NCBI GenBank assembly: GCA_964345415.1
Contig: CAYFRF010000001.1
Location: 1-64,000 of the forward strand
Length of the DNA: 64,000 nt
Direction of reading: 5' to 3'
Origin: Dietzia sp964345415
GTDB taxonomy: Bacteria > Actinomycetota > Actinomycetes > Mycobacteriales > Mycobacteriaceae
The position numbers and the translations under genes are program-made. Shown in pieces: positions 33,101-40,110 of this stretch. Below the pieces are notes generated by a model, which did no database searches, had not been told where the DNA came from, and saw only the letters and a program-made list of their open reading frames with translations. How positions within the stretch are numbered: position 1 is the first letter of the stretch; every line of letters begins with the position of its first letter.

Positions 33101-34034
33101 CGGCGTCGCGGATCTCGCGTTCGCCGGAGAGGAAGACCAGAACGTCTCCGCTGTCCTCCTCCAGTAGTTCGGCCACTGCGTCGGCGAGTGCGTCCAGGGG
33201 GTCCAGGTCCAGCACCCTGTCGCCGTGCTCGACCTGTAGGGGGCGGTACCGGATCTCGACGGGGTAGGTGCGGCCTGAGACCTCGATGATCGGTGCGGGA
33301 CGGCCCTGCGCGTCGGCAAAGTGTCGCGCGAAGCGTTCGGGGTCGATGGTCGCGGAGGTGATGATCAGTGTGAGGTCGGGGCGCTTCGGCAGGATCTGCT
33401 TGAGGTAGCCGAGCAGGAAATCGATGTTGAGACTGCGTTCGTGGGCCTCGTCGATGATGATCGTGTCGTAGGCGCGCAGCAGACGGTCGCGGCGGATCTC
33501 GGCGAGAAGTACACCGTCGGTCATGAGCTTGACCGCCGTCTCGGGACTCGTGCGGTCGTCGAACCGCACAGCCGAGCCGACCAGGCCGCCGATCTGGACG
33601 CCGAGTTCGTCGGCGATGCGTTCGGCGACGGAGCGTGCGGCGAGCCGGCGTGGCTGCGTGTGCCCGATCATGCCGCGGATCCCGCGTCCGAGCTCGAGGC
33701 AGATCTTGGGGATCTGGGTGGTCTTGCCGGAACCGGTCTCGCCGGCGATCACCACCACCTGGTTCTCACGGATGGCGTCGGCGATCTCGTCCTTGCGGGC
33801 GCTGACCGGTAGTTGGGGCGGGTACTCGGGGGTGGGGATCGAGTCGGCGCGGCGGGCGAGTTGCTCGACGCCACGGTCGATGCGTTGAGCGAGCTCGGGG
33901 AGCTGGTCGGCCCTGGCCCGGCGGATCCGGGGTCGGAGGCGGTGGGCCTCGGCGATGCTGATCTCGTCGAGCCGGACGAGCAGTTCGTGGCGGGCCCGGC
34001 GGAGCTCAGGGGAGGGCGCGGTGGACGAGGACAT
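30120..34034 (-). CDS. hrpA: ATP-dependent RNA helicase HrpA
   Basis: A DEAH-box helicase of about 1304 residues. Motif I is GETGSGKTTQIPK near residue 80, motif II DEAHERS, and motif VI QRAGRCGR; HA2, OB and the long DUF3418 C-terminal region follow, the HrpA type layout. HrpA acts in mRNA processing and in resolving stalled, collided ribosomes. ATG 34034 is chosen; an in-frame GTG at 34043 would add three residues. A TATATC hexamer at 34047-34052 on the minus strand could be the -10 box, giving a leader of only a few bases. Confidence 0.94.
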   Translation of the reverse strand: MSSSTAPSPELRRARHELLVRLDEISIAEAHRLRPRIRRARADQLPELAQRIDRGVEQLARRADSIPTPEYPPQLPVSARKDEIADAIRENQVVVIAGETGSGKTTQIPKICLELGRGIRGMIGHTQPRRLAARSVAERIADELGVQIGGLVGSAVRFDDRTSPETAVKLMTDGVLLAEIRRDRLLRAYDTIIIDEAHERSLNIDFLLGYLKQILPKRPDLTLIITSATIDPERFARHFADAQGRPAPIIEVSGRTYPVEIRYRPLQVEHGDRVLDLDPLDALADAVAELLEEDSGDVLVFLSGEREIRDAEEVLRGRRFRNTEIFPLFARLTAAEQQKAFRAHSTRRVVLSTNIAETSVTVPGIRYVVDTGLARISRYSTRTKVQRLPIEPVSQASAAQRAGRCGRVADGICIRLYSEEDFDSRPEFTDPEILRTNLASVILSMADLDLGPVDDFPFVEPPDRKAVRDGMTLLSELGALRIDDDERPHLTKAGRDMAVLPLDPRLARMVVEGHHNGSLGDVLVVVAALTVQDVRERPAEDRAKADQLHRRFADRSSDFLGYLNLWRYITEQRRELSGSAFRKMCKAEYLHWLRIREWQDLNTQLRSMCREHGWHPPSGHAAEDDLHKAILSGLLTNVGMRDEETREFRGTRGIRFQIFPGSDLARKPPRWVMASELVETSRLWARDVARIDPAWIEQLGSHLVRAQYSEPHWSDAQGAAMAYEKVLLLGLTVVEARRILLSRVDAPLAREMLVRHGIVEGRWHTRVPVILDNARAVKEARELETRSRRRDLVIDDDALVAFYLDRLPADVTSGRHLESWWKKKGHRDPDALRLTPEDIRTSEAAPDAAAFPPYWKQGDRRFELRYEFEPGGSADGITVRIPLPQLSSVAAAGFEWLVPGLREELYTEMLRTLPKYLRRMCSPPAEYAALLAGDLTPRSAPLSVALAEALSARIGTTVDPREFRPELLPDHLVVRFEIIEADTVVDSGTDLKALRARLTDKVRATLNRRLVPDDGPHRKWTADSIGDLPQSVTGTVDGVEVTVYPALRVGTDGIHRVACATAEERRAVQAKAVLSLVTDDLVSASSILRGRPVQERLALSQYPYGGIDALVSDAALAVSARLIAVRKGVPLLTVREFEELRAAARTEVPRAVAQAISTVAPALVSAQRVAARLADAPREIAEEISPSLDYLVGQGFLARHPSAALPHLERHVRAVGMRLDLAETSPARHDELSARLARSETTVDDACRILRSRPGGTRAARDLRWMLAEYRVGLFAQSLGTAQSVSPERIDRAVKAALTTEPVR

Positions 34035-34068
34035 GGTGTCCACAAGGATATAGGCCCCGGCGCGCGGG

Positions 34069-34257
34069 TCAGTCGGCGCCGCTGTCCCGGCGCGCTTGGA
34101 TTCGTGCGTACCGCTCGTGTAGTCGTTCGCGGATCTCGTCGGGTTGGTAGGCCTGTCGGCGCCGTTCGGAGCGGGCTGCGAGGATACCGGTGGCGGCGAC
34201 GCCGGCTATTCCGGCCGCGCCGACCACTTTGAGCCACTGCCGTCCGCGGGGTGCCAT
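34069..34257 (-). CDS. Small 62-residue membrane-anchored protein
   Basis: A 62-residue protein: a basic start (MAPRGRQWLK), one membrane segment (VVGAAGIAGVAATGILAAR), then a charged amphipathic tail rich in Arg and Glu. No family is recognised. Support for expression comes from a TACAGT hexamer exactly 7 nt before the ATG, the leaderless pattern seen at other genes here. It lies between hrpA (same strand, 34 bp downstream) and a divergent hydrolase gene. Confidence 0.6.
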   Translation of the reverse strand: MAPRGRQWLKVVGAAGIAGVAATGILAARSERRRQAYQPDEIRERLHERYARIQARRDSGAD

Positions 34258-34263
34258 GGCCCA

Positions 34264-34269
34264 ACTGTA
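34264..34269 (-). promoter_or_regulatory. -10 box of the 62-residue gene (leaderless)
   Basis: On the minus strand it reads TACAGT and ends 7 nt before the ATG at 34257. Confidence 0.45.
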
Positions 34270-34304
34270 GGCGGCTGACGGGCAGGTGCTGGCAGGATCG
34301 CGTC

Positions 34305-35072
34305 ATGAGCGTGGACACCGTGCCCCTGGCTGCTGCCGTCGAGCGAACCCGGACGGGGGACCTGTGGGTGTTCCGGGGGCGGTCGACGGCGGATCGGCTC
34401 ATCCAGACCCTCACCAATGCGCCGGTCAACCATGTCGGTGTCGCGGTGGTGCTCGAGGACATGCCGCCCCTGATGTGGCACGCGGAGATGGGGCGGGCCC
34501 TGCCGGATGTGTGGACGGGGCGCCGTCAGCGGGGCGTGCAGTTACACGATCTGGAGGACGCGGTGCGGCAGTGGACGGGGCCGTACGGGCAGCGGGCGTG
34601 GTTCCGTCAGGTCAGTCCGGAGGTCGGGGTGGAACAGGAGGACGCGCTACTGGAGTCGATCGCGCGACTGAACGGGGTGTCGTTCCCGTCGGCGGGACGG
34701 CTGACCGCCCGGTGGGTGCGGGGCAGGTGGTCGGAGCGGGGACGGGGACCGGGGGGAGAAAACGACGACGACGACAACGCACCTCGGCGGCGCCTGCGTC
34801 TGCCCTCACTGAGAGGACGGTCCGGGGCGGATACTGCGGTGAGGGCTGGCTCGGCGGTGAGGGCTGGCTCGGCGATGAGACTGGAGGCGGCGTACTGCGC
34901 GGAGGTCGTCGGGGTGACGCTGGAGGCGATGGGGATCCTGCTTCCGGCGTCGGACTCCAGTTGGTATGACCCGGGCCGGTTCTGGAGCGGTGACGATCTA
35001 CCTCTGACCCCCGGGTGGGCCTACGGCCGCGAGATCGCGGTGACCGTCAGCCCGTCGTCAGCACCTCGCTGA
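34305..35072 (+). CDS. Permuted papain-like (YiiX/NlpC-P60 superfamily) hydrolase
   Basis: A 255-residue protein that I assign by motif order. An N-terminal GDLWVFRGRS is followed by NHVGVAVV with a candidate catalytic His43, then MWHAEMG, and a C-terminal YCAEVV with candidate nucleophile Cys198. His before Cys is the circularly permuted arrangement of YiiX/YebB-type (C92) and LRAT-like enzymes, which cleave amide or acyl bonds in peptides or lipids. Residues 140-190 are a disordered insert with an acidic run (GENDDDDN) and a duplicated VRAGSA unit from an 18-bp DNA repeat. No signal peptide is seen. The assignment is an inference. Confidence 0.6.
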   Translation: MSVDTVPLAAAVERTRTGDLWVFRGRSTADRLIQTLTNAPVNHVGVAVVLEDMPPLMWHAEMGRALPDVWTGRRQRGVQLHDLEDAVRQWTGPYGQRAWFRQVSPEVGVEQEDALLESIARLNGVSFPSAGRLTARWVRGRWSERGRGPGGENDDDDNAPRRRLRLPSLRGRSGADTAVRAGSAVRAGSAMRLEAAYCAEVVGVTLEAMGILLPASDSSWYDPGRFWSGDDLPLTPGWAYGREIAVTVSPSSAPR

Positions 35073-35808
35073 GTGCGGCCTCGACCTCCTCCGCGGCCAC
35101 CACGAGCAGTTCGTCACCGGGCTCGAAGGGGACGTCGGGGGCGGGGACGATGACCCTGCCACCCCGCAGGATCGCGACGAGAGCGGTGTCGCGGGGGAGC
35201 CGCACGCGACCGATGGGTCGGCCGGCCAGCGGGGTCTGGTCCGGAAGGGTGATGCTGACGATGTTCGCCTCGCCACGACGCATCGTCATCAGGCGCACCA
35301 CGTCGCCCACCGAGACCGCCTCCTCGACCATGGAGACGATCAGACGCGGGGTGGACACGGCCACATCCACCCCCCAGCGTTCGTCGAAGAGCCATTCGTT
35401 GCGTGGTTCGTTGACGCGGGCCACGACCCGCGACACGGCGAACTCGGTCTTGGCGAGCAGGCTCACCACGAGGTTGGCCTTGTCGTCGCCGGTGGCCGCC
35501 ACCACCACGTCGGCGTTCTCGACGTGCAGGTGGGCCAGGACGCTGAGCTCGCAGGCATCGCCGGTGTGCAGGTCGGCGCCCTCGACGGGATCCTCGACGT
35601 GGACGTCGGGCCGCTTGTCGATGAGGGTGACGTGGTGGCCACTGGTGAGCAGTTCACGGGCGATAGATCTGCCGACGACCCCCGCGCCGGCGACCACCAC
35701 CCGCATGGTGGCGGGACGTGACGACGCCGGCGCCGCACCGTGGAGCAGGGCCGCGCCGTCGGCGTAGTCGGGAATCGTCTTCTGGGATAGAACCGTGTCC
35801 TCAGGCAC
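35047..35808 (-). CDS. TrkA-type potassium uptake regulator (CeoC-like)
   Basis: A 253-residue cytoplasmic NAD-binding RCK protein. The Rossmann motif VVVAGAGVVGRSIAREL starts near residue 36, and a TrkA-C domain ends the chain. With the upstream neighbour it forms the two-gene ceoBC pair (Rv2691/Rv2692) that gates Trk/Ktr-type potassium uptake. GTG 35808 overlaps the upstream gene by 8 bp and has GGAGG 9 nt away, so I keep it, although it gives a 34-residue extension before the usual N-terminus; ATG 35706 would remove it. No Trk membrane subunit is encoded nearby. Confidence 0.88.
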   Translation of the reverse strand: MPEDTVLSQKTIPDYADGAALLHGAAPASSRPATMRVVVAGAGVVGRSIARELLTSGHHVTLIDKRPDVHVEDPVEGADLHTGDACELSVLAHLHVENADVVVAATGDDKANLVVSLLAKTEFAVSRVVARVNEPRNEWLFDERWGVDVAVSTPRLIVSMVEEAVSVGDVVRLMTMRRGEANIVSITLPDQTPLAGRPIGRVRLPRDTALVAILRGGRVIVPAPDVPFEPGDELLVVAAEEVEAALSEVLTTG

Positions 35809-36463
35809 CGGTGGGGCCTCCGCTCAGCAGGTCGTCGAGTCCGGCCACGCGGGTCGAGGGCACTGACAGGTGGAGGACGTCGTGTGCCTGCACCAGGTCG
35901 TCCTCGGTGGGGATCCTGCACTCGCCGAATCGGCTGAGGGCCACTGCACGCCCCCCTGCGATGCGGGCCATCGCGTCCACGGGATGTCCCACCCACGGAT
36001 GTGGGGCGTCGACTGCCACGAGTGCCACCGAGTCGGTCTGGTCCCGCCACACCACAGGGCTCGAGCCGGCCGTGAGGAACCGGACCAGCCGACCGGTCGC
36101 CCAGGGGACCGTCGCCACGGTGGGGATGCCGAGCCGTTCGTAGACCTCCGCGCGACCCGCATCGTAGATCCGGGCGATCACCCGCTCGACACCGAACGTC
36201 TCCCGGGCGACGCGCGCGGAGATGATGTTGGAGTTGTCCCCCGATGAGACGGCGGCGAACGCGGTGGCTCCGCGCAGGTCTGCCTCTTCCAGGACGGCGC
36301 GGTCGAAACCCGTCCCCGTCACCGTGCGCCCGGAGAACCCGTCCGGCAGCCGGTCGAACGCAGTCGGATCGCGGTCGATCGCCACCACGTCGTACCCGGC
36401 GGCGTCCATTTCGGTCGCGAGCGCCGCGCCCACGCGCCCGCACCCCATGATCACCACCCTCAT
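35801..36463 (-). CDS. TrkA-type potassium uptake regulator (CeoB-like)
   Basis: A 220-residue RCK-domain protein: Rossmann start MRVVIMGCGRVGAALATEM, the NAD-binding acidic residue in VVAIDRDPTAF, and a TrkA-C domain with LVQAHDVLHLSVPS near the end. ATG 36463 has GGAGTGG upstream, and the longer open frame has no ribosome-binding site. It is upstream of and overlaps the CeoC-like gene. The pair probably forms a hetero-oligomeric gating ring. It is divergent from the APC permease, as in M. tuberculosis. Confidence 0.9.
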   Translation of the reverse strand: MRVVIMGCGRVGAALATEMDAAGYDVVAIDRDPTAFDRLPDGFSGRTVTGTGFDRAVLEEADLRGATAFAAVSSGDNSNIISARVARETFGVERVIARIYDAGRAEVYERLGIPTVATVPWATGRLVRFLTAGSSPVVWRDQTDSVALVAVDAPHPWVGHPVDAMARIAGGRAVALSRFGECRIPTEDDLVQAHDVLHLSVPSTRVAGLDDLLSGGPTGA

Positions 36464-36538
36464 GACGGTCCACTCCTCACGGCGCGACGTGTGCGCGCCC
36501 ACTGGCGACAACGCTACTCACAGGGGGCGTGCGGGTCC

Positions 36539-36544
36539 TAGGAT
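36539..36544 (+). promoter_or_regulatory. -10 box of the APC permease (leaderless)
   Basis: TAGGAT ends 7 nt before the in-frame GTG at 36551. Confidence 0.45.
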
Positions 36545-36550
36545 GTGTCG

Positions 36551-38551
36551 GTGTCCAGGATCTCCAAGGTCTCGCTGGGAGCGAAGCGGCTCCTCGTGGG
36601 GCGTCCCTTCAGGAGCGATACCCTCGGATCGACCCGGCTGCGCAAGCGGATCGCCCTGCCGGTGTTCGCCTCCGACGCGTTGTCCTCGGTCGCGTACGCG
36701 CCGCAGGAGATATTCCTGGTGCTCTCGATGGGTGGGATGGCCGCGTTGGCGTTCACCCCGTGGGTGGGGCTGGCCGTCGCCGTCGTCATGGTCGTCGTCA
36801 TCGCCTGCTACCGGCAGAACGTGCGGGCCTACCCGTCCGGCGGGGGCGACTACGAGGTGGCCACCGTCAACCTGGGGCCCAACGCGGGCCTGGGCGTGGG
36901 CGCGGCGTTGCTCATCGACTACGTGCTCACGGTCGCGGTGTCGATCGCGGCGGCCGCGGAGAACATCGGGTCGGCGATCCCTGTGGTGCACGACCACACA
37001 GTTCTCTTCGCCGTGGGATCTATCGTGCTGCTCACCGCTGTGAACCTCCGCGGTATCCGTCAGTCCGGCGCGATGTTCGCCGTCCCCGTCTACGCGTTCA
37101 TGGCCGCGATGGCCGCCCTCGTTGTGTGGGGACTGCTCCAGGTCGGTCTCCTCGGTCGAGACCTGACCGCCGAGTCGGCGGATTTCACCCTCGTCACCCC
37201 GGACGGGTTGTCGGTCACGGGCGTGGCACTGGTGTTCATCGTGGCCAAGTCCTTCGCCTCCGGCTGCGCGGCGCTGACCGGGGTCGAGGCGATCCACAAC
37301 GGTGTCCCGGCCTTCCGCAAACCACGCGCTCGCAATGCCGCCGCGACGCTCGGCATGCTCGGGGCGATCGCGGTGACCTTCCTGCTCGGTCTGCTCGAAC
37401 TCGCGCGTCGACTCGAGGTCAAGATCGCCGAGAACCCCGCGCTGCAGCTGATGGGGGCGCCGGAGGGATACCGCCAGAAGACGATGATCGCCCAGCTCGC
37501 CGAACCGGTGTTCGCGGGAATGCCCCTGGCGTTCTACGTGATCATGGCGGCGACAGGACTCATCCTGGTGCTCGCCGCTAACACTGCTTTCAGCGGATTC
37601 CCCATGCTGGCCTCCGTGCTGGCTCGGGACTGTTATCTGCCGCGGCAGCTCGCGACCCGCGGGGACAGGCTCGCGTTCTCCAACGGCATCGTGCTGCTCG
37701 CGGTGGCCGCCGGAGCGCTCGTGGTGATCTTCGACGCCCAGGTCACGGAACTGATCCAGCTCTACATCGTCGGTGTGTTCGTGGCGTTCACCCTGGGGCA
37801 GTGGGGGATGGTGCGGCACTGGACACGGCGGCTCGGCCACGAAGAAAACCCCGCGCTGCGCCGGCGGGTCCGGCGGGCCAGGGCTGTCAACGCCACCGGT
37901 CTGGTCCTCACCGCCGGGGTCCTGGTGATCGTCATGGCCACCAAGTTCCTCTCCGGTGCCTACATCGCGGTCCTCGGCATGGCGGTGGTGTTCGTGGTGA
38001 TGAAGCTGATCCGCCGCCACTACGATTCGGTCGCCCGCGAACTCGAGGAGTCCTCGTGGGAGGTGGTCCTGCCCAGCCGGACCCATTGCGTGGTGTTGGT
38101 CTCCAAGCTGCACCTGCCGACTCTGCGGGCGCTCGCCTACGCGCGTGCCACCCGGCCGGACAGCATCGAGGCCCTGACCGTGAACATCGACACCGCGGAG
38201 ACGAGGGCCCTCGTCAGGGAGTGGGAGAGCCGCGGCATAGGGGTGCCCCTCAAGGTGGTGGAGTCCCCCTACCGGGAGATCAACCGCCCCGTGGTGGACT
38301 ATGTGGCGAGACTGCGTGAGCAGGCGCCGCGGGACGTGGTGATCGTGTACATCCCCGAGTACGTCGTGGGTCGATGGTGGGAGCAACTGCTCCACAACCA
38401 GAGTGCACTACGTCTCAAGACCCGTCTGCTCTACGAAAGAGGTGTCATGGTGACCAGCGTGCCGTGGCAGCTGTCCTCGTCGGACGGCCGCGCGGAGCAG
38501 GCCCGTGACGAACCGATCGTCGGACGCTGGGGGGAACCGGAGGGACCATGA
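36551..38551 (+). CDS. APC-superfamily amino-acid permease
   Basis: A 666-residue integral membrane transporter with about 12 hydrophobic helices through residue 470 and a soluble C-terminal domain (about 170 residues) that resembles the tail of KUP/APC-type actinobacterial permeases. The first-helix motif is FASDALSSVAYAPQE, typical of the family. The gene lies opposite the Trk regulators, as Rv2690c does in M. tuberculosis; potassium or amino-acid transport are both possible. GTG 36551 is chosen by the leaderless rule; GTG 36545 would add two residues. The stop overlaps the methyltransferase start (ATGA). Confidence 0.88.
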   Translation: MSRISKVSLGAKRLLVGRPFRSDTLGSTRLRKRIALPVFASDALSSVAYAPQEIFLVLSMGGMAALAFTPWVGLAVAVVMVVVIACYRQNVRAYPSGGGDYEVATVNLGPNAGLGVGAALLIDYVLTVAVSIAAAAENIGSAIPVVHDHTVLFAVGSIVLLTAVNLRGIRQSGAMFAVPVYAFMAAMAALVVWGLLQVGLLGRDLTAESADFTLVTPDGLSVTGVALVFIVAKSFASGCAALTGVEAIHNGVPAFRKPRARNAAATLGMLGAIAVTFLLGLLELARRLEVKIAENPALQLMGAPEGYRQKTMIAQLAEPVFAGMPLAFYVIMAATGLILVLAANTAFSGFPMLASVLARDCYLPRQLATRGDRLAFSNGIVLLAVAAGALVVIFDAQVTELIQLYIVGVFVAFTLGQWGMVRHWTRRLGHEENPALRRRVRRARAVNATGLVLTAGVLVIVMATKFLSGAYIAVLGMAVVFVVMKLIRRHYDSVARELEESSWEVVLPSRTHCVVLVSKLHLPTLRALAYARATRPDSIEALTVNIDTAETRALVREWESRGIGVPLKVVESPYREINRPVVDYVARLREQAPRDVVIVYIPEYVVGRWWEQLLHNQSALRLKTRLLYERGVMVTSVPWQLSSSDGRAEQARDEPIVGRWGEPEGP

Positions 38552-39990
38552 CACAGCACGAGACGACACCGGCCGAATCGGCACAGAACCCATCGGCACA
38601 GAACCCATCGGCGCAGAAGCAATCGGCACAGAACTCATCGGCGCAGAGCCAATCGCCGCAGAACCCATCGGCGCAAGTCGGATCGGTCGATTGGACAGGC
38701 CGCGTCCTGCAGTTGCGGGTGGAGGGCCCCGCCCACGGCGGGGAGTTCGTCGCGCGGCATGACGGGCGCGTCGTCTTCCTCCGGGGCGGGATCACCGACG
38801 AGCTGGTCGAGGTGGAGATCGAGGACGACCCCGGACGGGGTTTCTGTCGCGGCACGGTGCGGACGGTGTGCGAGGCGTCGCCGGACAGGGTGGAGCCGAC
38901 GTGCCCGGCGGCCGCCGCCGGTGCGGGGTGCTGCGACTGGAGTCACATCGCCCCTGCTGCCGCCCGCCGTTTCTCCGGCCGCGTCCTTGCGGAACAGGCC
39001 GCACGGATCGGCCGAATCGACCTCCCGGGCACACCTGTGCCGGTCGATCCACCGGCGGGGGACACCGCCACCACCGGATGGCGGACGATCGCGCGTTGGG
39101 TCACCGATGCCGACGGTCGGCCCGGGGTCCGCCGCACCCGGTCCCGCGAGGTGATCACAGAACCCTGTTCGCAGCCGGATCCACGGCTGTTGGAGGCCGT
39201 GCTCGCAGCCGATCTGGCGCCCGGTCGCGAGGTGTTGGCGGTCCTGGGGGACACCGGTTCGGTCCACGTCGCCCACCGGGCCGCATCGGATGACGCACCC
39301 CGCGGCCGGGGACGCAAGGCGGCGAGGTCCGCCGCCACGCGCGCGCGAGCACGTCAGGGCCGAGGTCGCGACTGGGAGTACGTGGCCGGTCGGGACACGG
39401 TTGTCCGCCGGGTGGGTGAGCGGACGTGGACCGTGCCGGTCGACTCGTTCTGGCAGGCGCACAGGTCGGCCGCCACCCACTACAGCGCGCTGGTGGGGGC
39501 TGCGGTCGTAAGTGCCCCCGGGCTGTCCCGGGACCCGGTGGTCTGGGATCTCTACGGTGGGGCCGGAGTGTTCGCCGCGGCCGTTCGTGACGCCGTGCCC
39601 GGGGCGCGGGTCTCGGTGGTCGAGTCGGCAGCCAGGTCGCTGGCGGCGGCAGCGAGTGGTCTCGGCACGGGTGAGGGCATCCGCACCGTCCGTTCGCGGG
39701 TCGACGCCTTTCTCGGTGCACAGGATATCGACGATCACGCATCGGCGCCCGAGGTGGTGGTCCTCGACCCACCACGCGGCGGTGCGGGCATCCCGGTGAT
39801 GGAGGCGTTGGCCGGCCTCACCCGGTCCCGGATCGTCCACGTCGGATGCGATCCCGCGAGTCTGGCCCGGGATGTCGGAGCCCTGGTGTCCGCCGGGTGG
39901 ACGCTGCGGGAGTTCCACGGCGTCGCGGCGTTCCCGGGAACGCATCACGTGGAGGGTGTCGCGGTGCTGGACGCGCCCGGCCGGGATTGA
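38548..39990 (+). CDS. TrmA-family RNA (uracil-5-)-methyltransferase
   Basis: A 480-residue class I SAM-dependent methyltransferase. The order is: a repeat-rich N-terminal tail (residues 10-45), a TRAM domain from about residue 52, four spaced Cys that may bind an iron-sulfur cluster (EASPDRVEPTCPAAAAGAGCCDW), then the SAM fold (VWDLYGGAGVFAAA). The catalytic Cys is in HVGCDPASLARD and the general base region in VVLDPPRGGAG. The target (tRNA T54 or rRNA m5U) is not decidable. It is coupled to the permease by ATGA, as with Rv2689c. Confidence 0.9.
   Translation: MTQHETTPAESAQNPSAQNPSAQKQSAQNSSAQSQSPQNPSAQVGSVDWTGRVLQLRVEGPAHGGEFVARHDGRVVFLRGGITDELVEVEIEDDPGRGFCRGTVRTVCEASPDRVEPTCPAAAAGAGCCDWSHIAPAAARRFSGRVLAEQAARIGRIDLPGTPVPVDPPAGDTATTGWRTIARWVTDADGRPGVRRTRSREVITEPCSQPDPRLLEAVLAADLAPGREVLAVLGDTGSVHVAHRAASDDAPRGRGRKAARSAATRARARQGRGRDWEYVAGRDTVVRRVGERTWTVPVDSFWQAHRSAATHYSALVGAAVVSAPGLSRDPVVWDLYGGAGVFAAAVRDAVPGARVSVVESAARSLAAAASGLGTGEGIRTVRSRVDAFLGAQDIDDHASAPEVVVLDPPRGGAGIPVMEALAGLTRSRIVHVGCDPASLARDVGALVSAGWTLREFHGVAAFPGTHHVEGVAVLDAPGRD
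38577..38681 (+). repeat. 15-bp tandem repeat, seven copies, in the methyltransferase N-terminus
   Basis: Seven consecutive units of ATCGGCACAGAACCC and close variants encode imperfect SAQNP repeats. The first two units are identical and the rest diverge at 1-5 positions. The repeat length is a multiple of three, so copy-number change keeps the frame. Confidence 0.9.
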
Positions 39991-40110
39991 CCGGACCGGG
40001 GTGATCAGGGACTCAGACCGCTGCCCGCAGGTGGGTGCTGGGGTGGGGAGACCGTAGACTGGCCGTTCGACCCAGCGGGGTGAAGGCCAGGAAAGGGGCG
40101 ATCGACGGCA

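Noticed and set aside
34043..34053. Leaderless start of hrpA at GTG 34043
   Set aside because: The TATATC hexamer ends only 4 nt before the GTG, too close; ATG 34034 with a short leader fits better.
38577..38681. CRISPR-like array
   Set aside because: The repeats are directly adjacent 15-bp units without spacers and encode protein.
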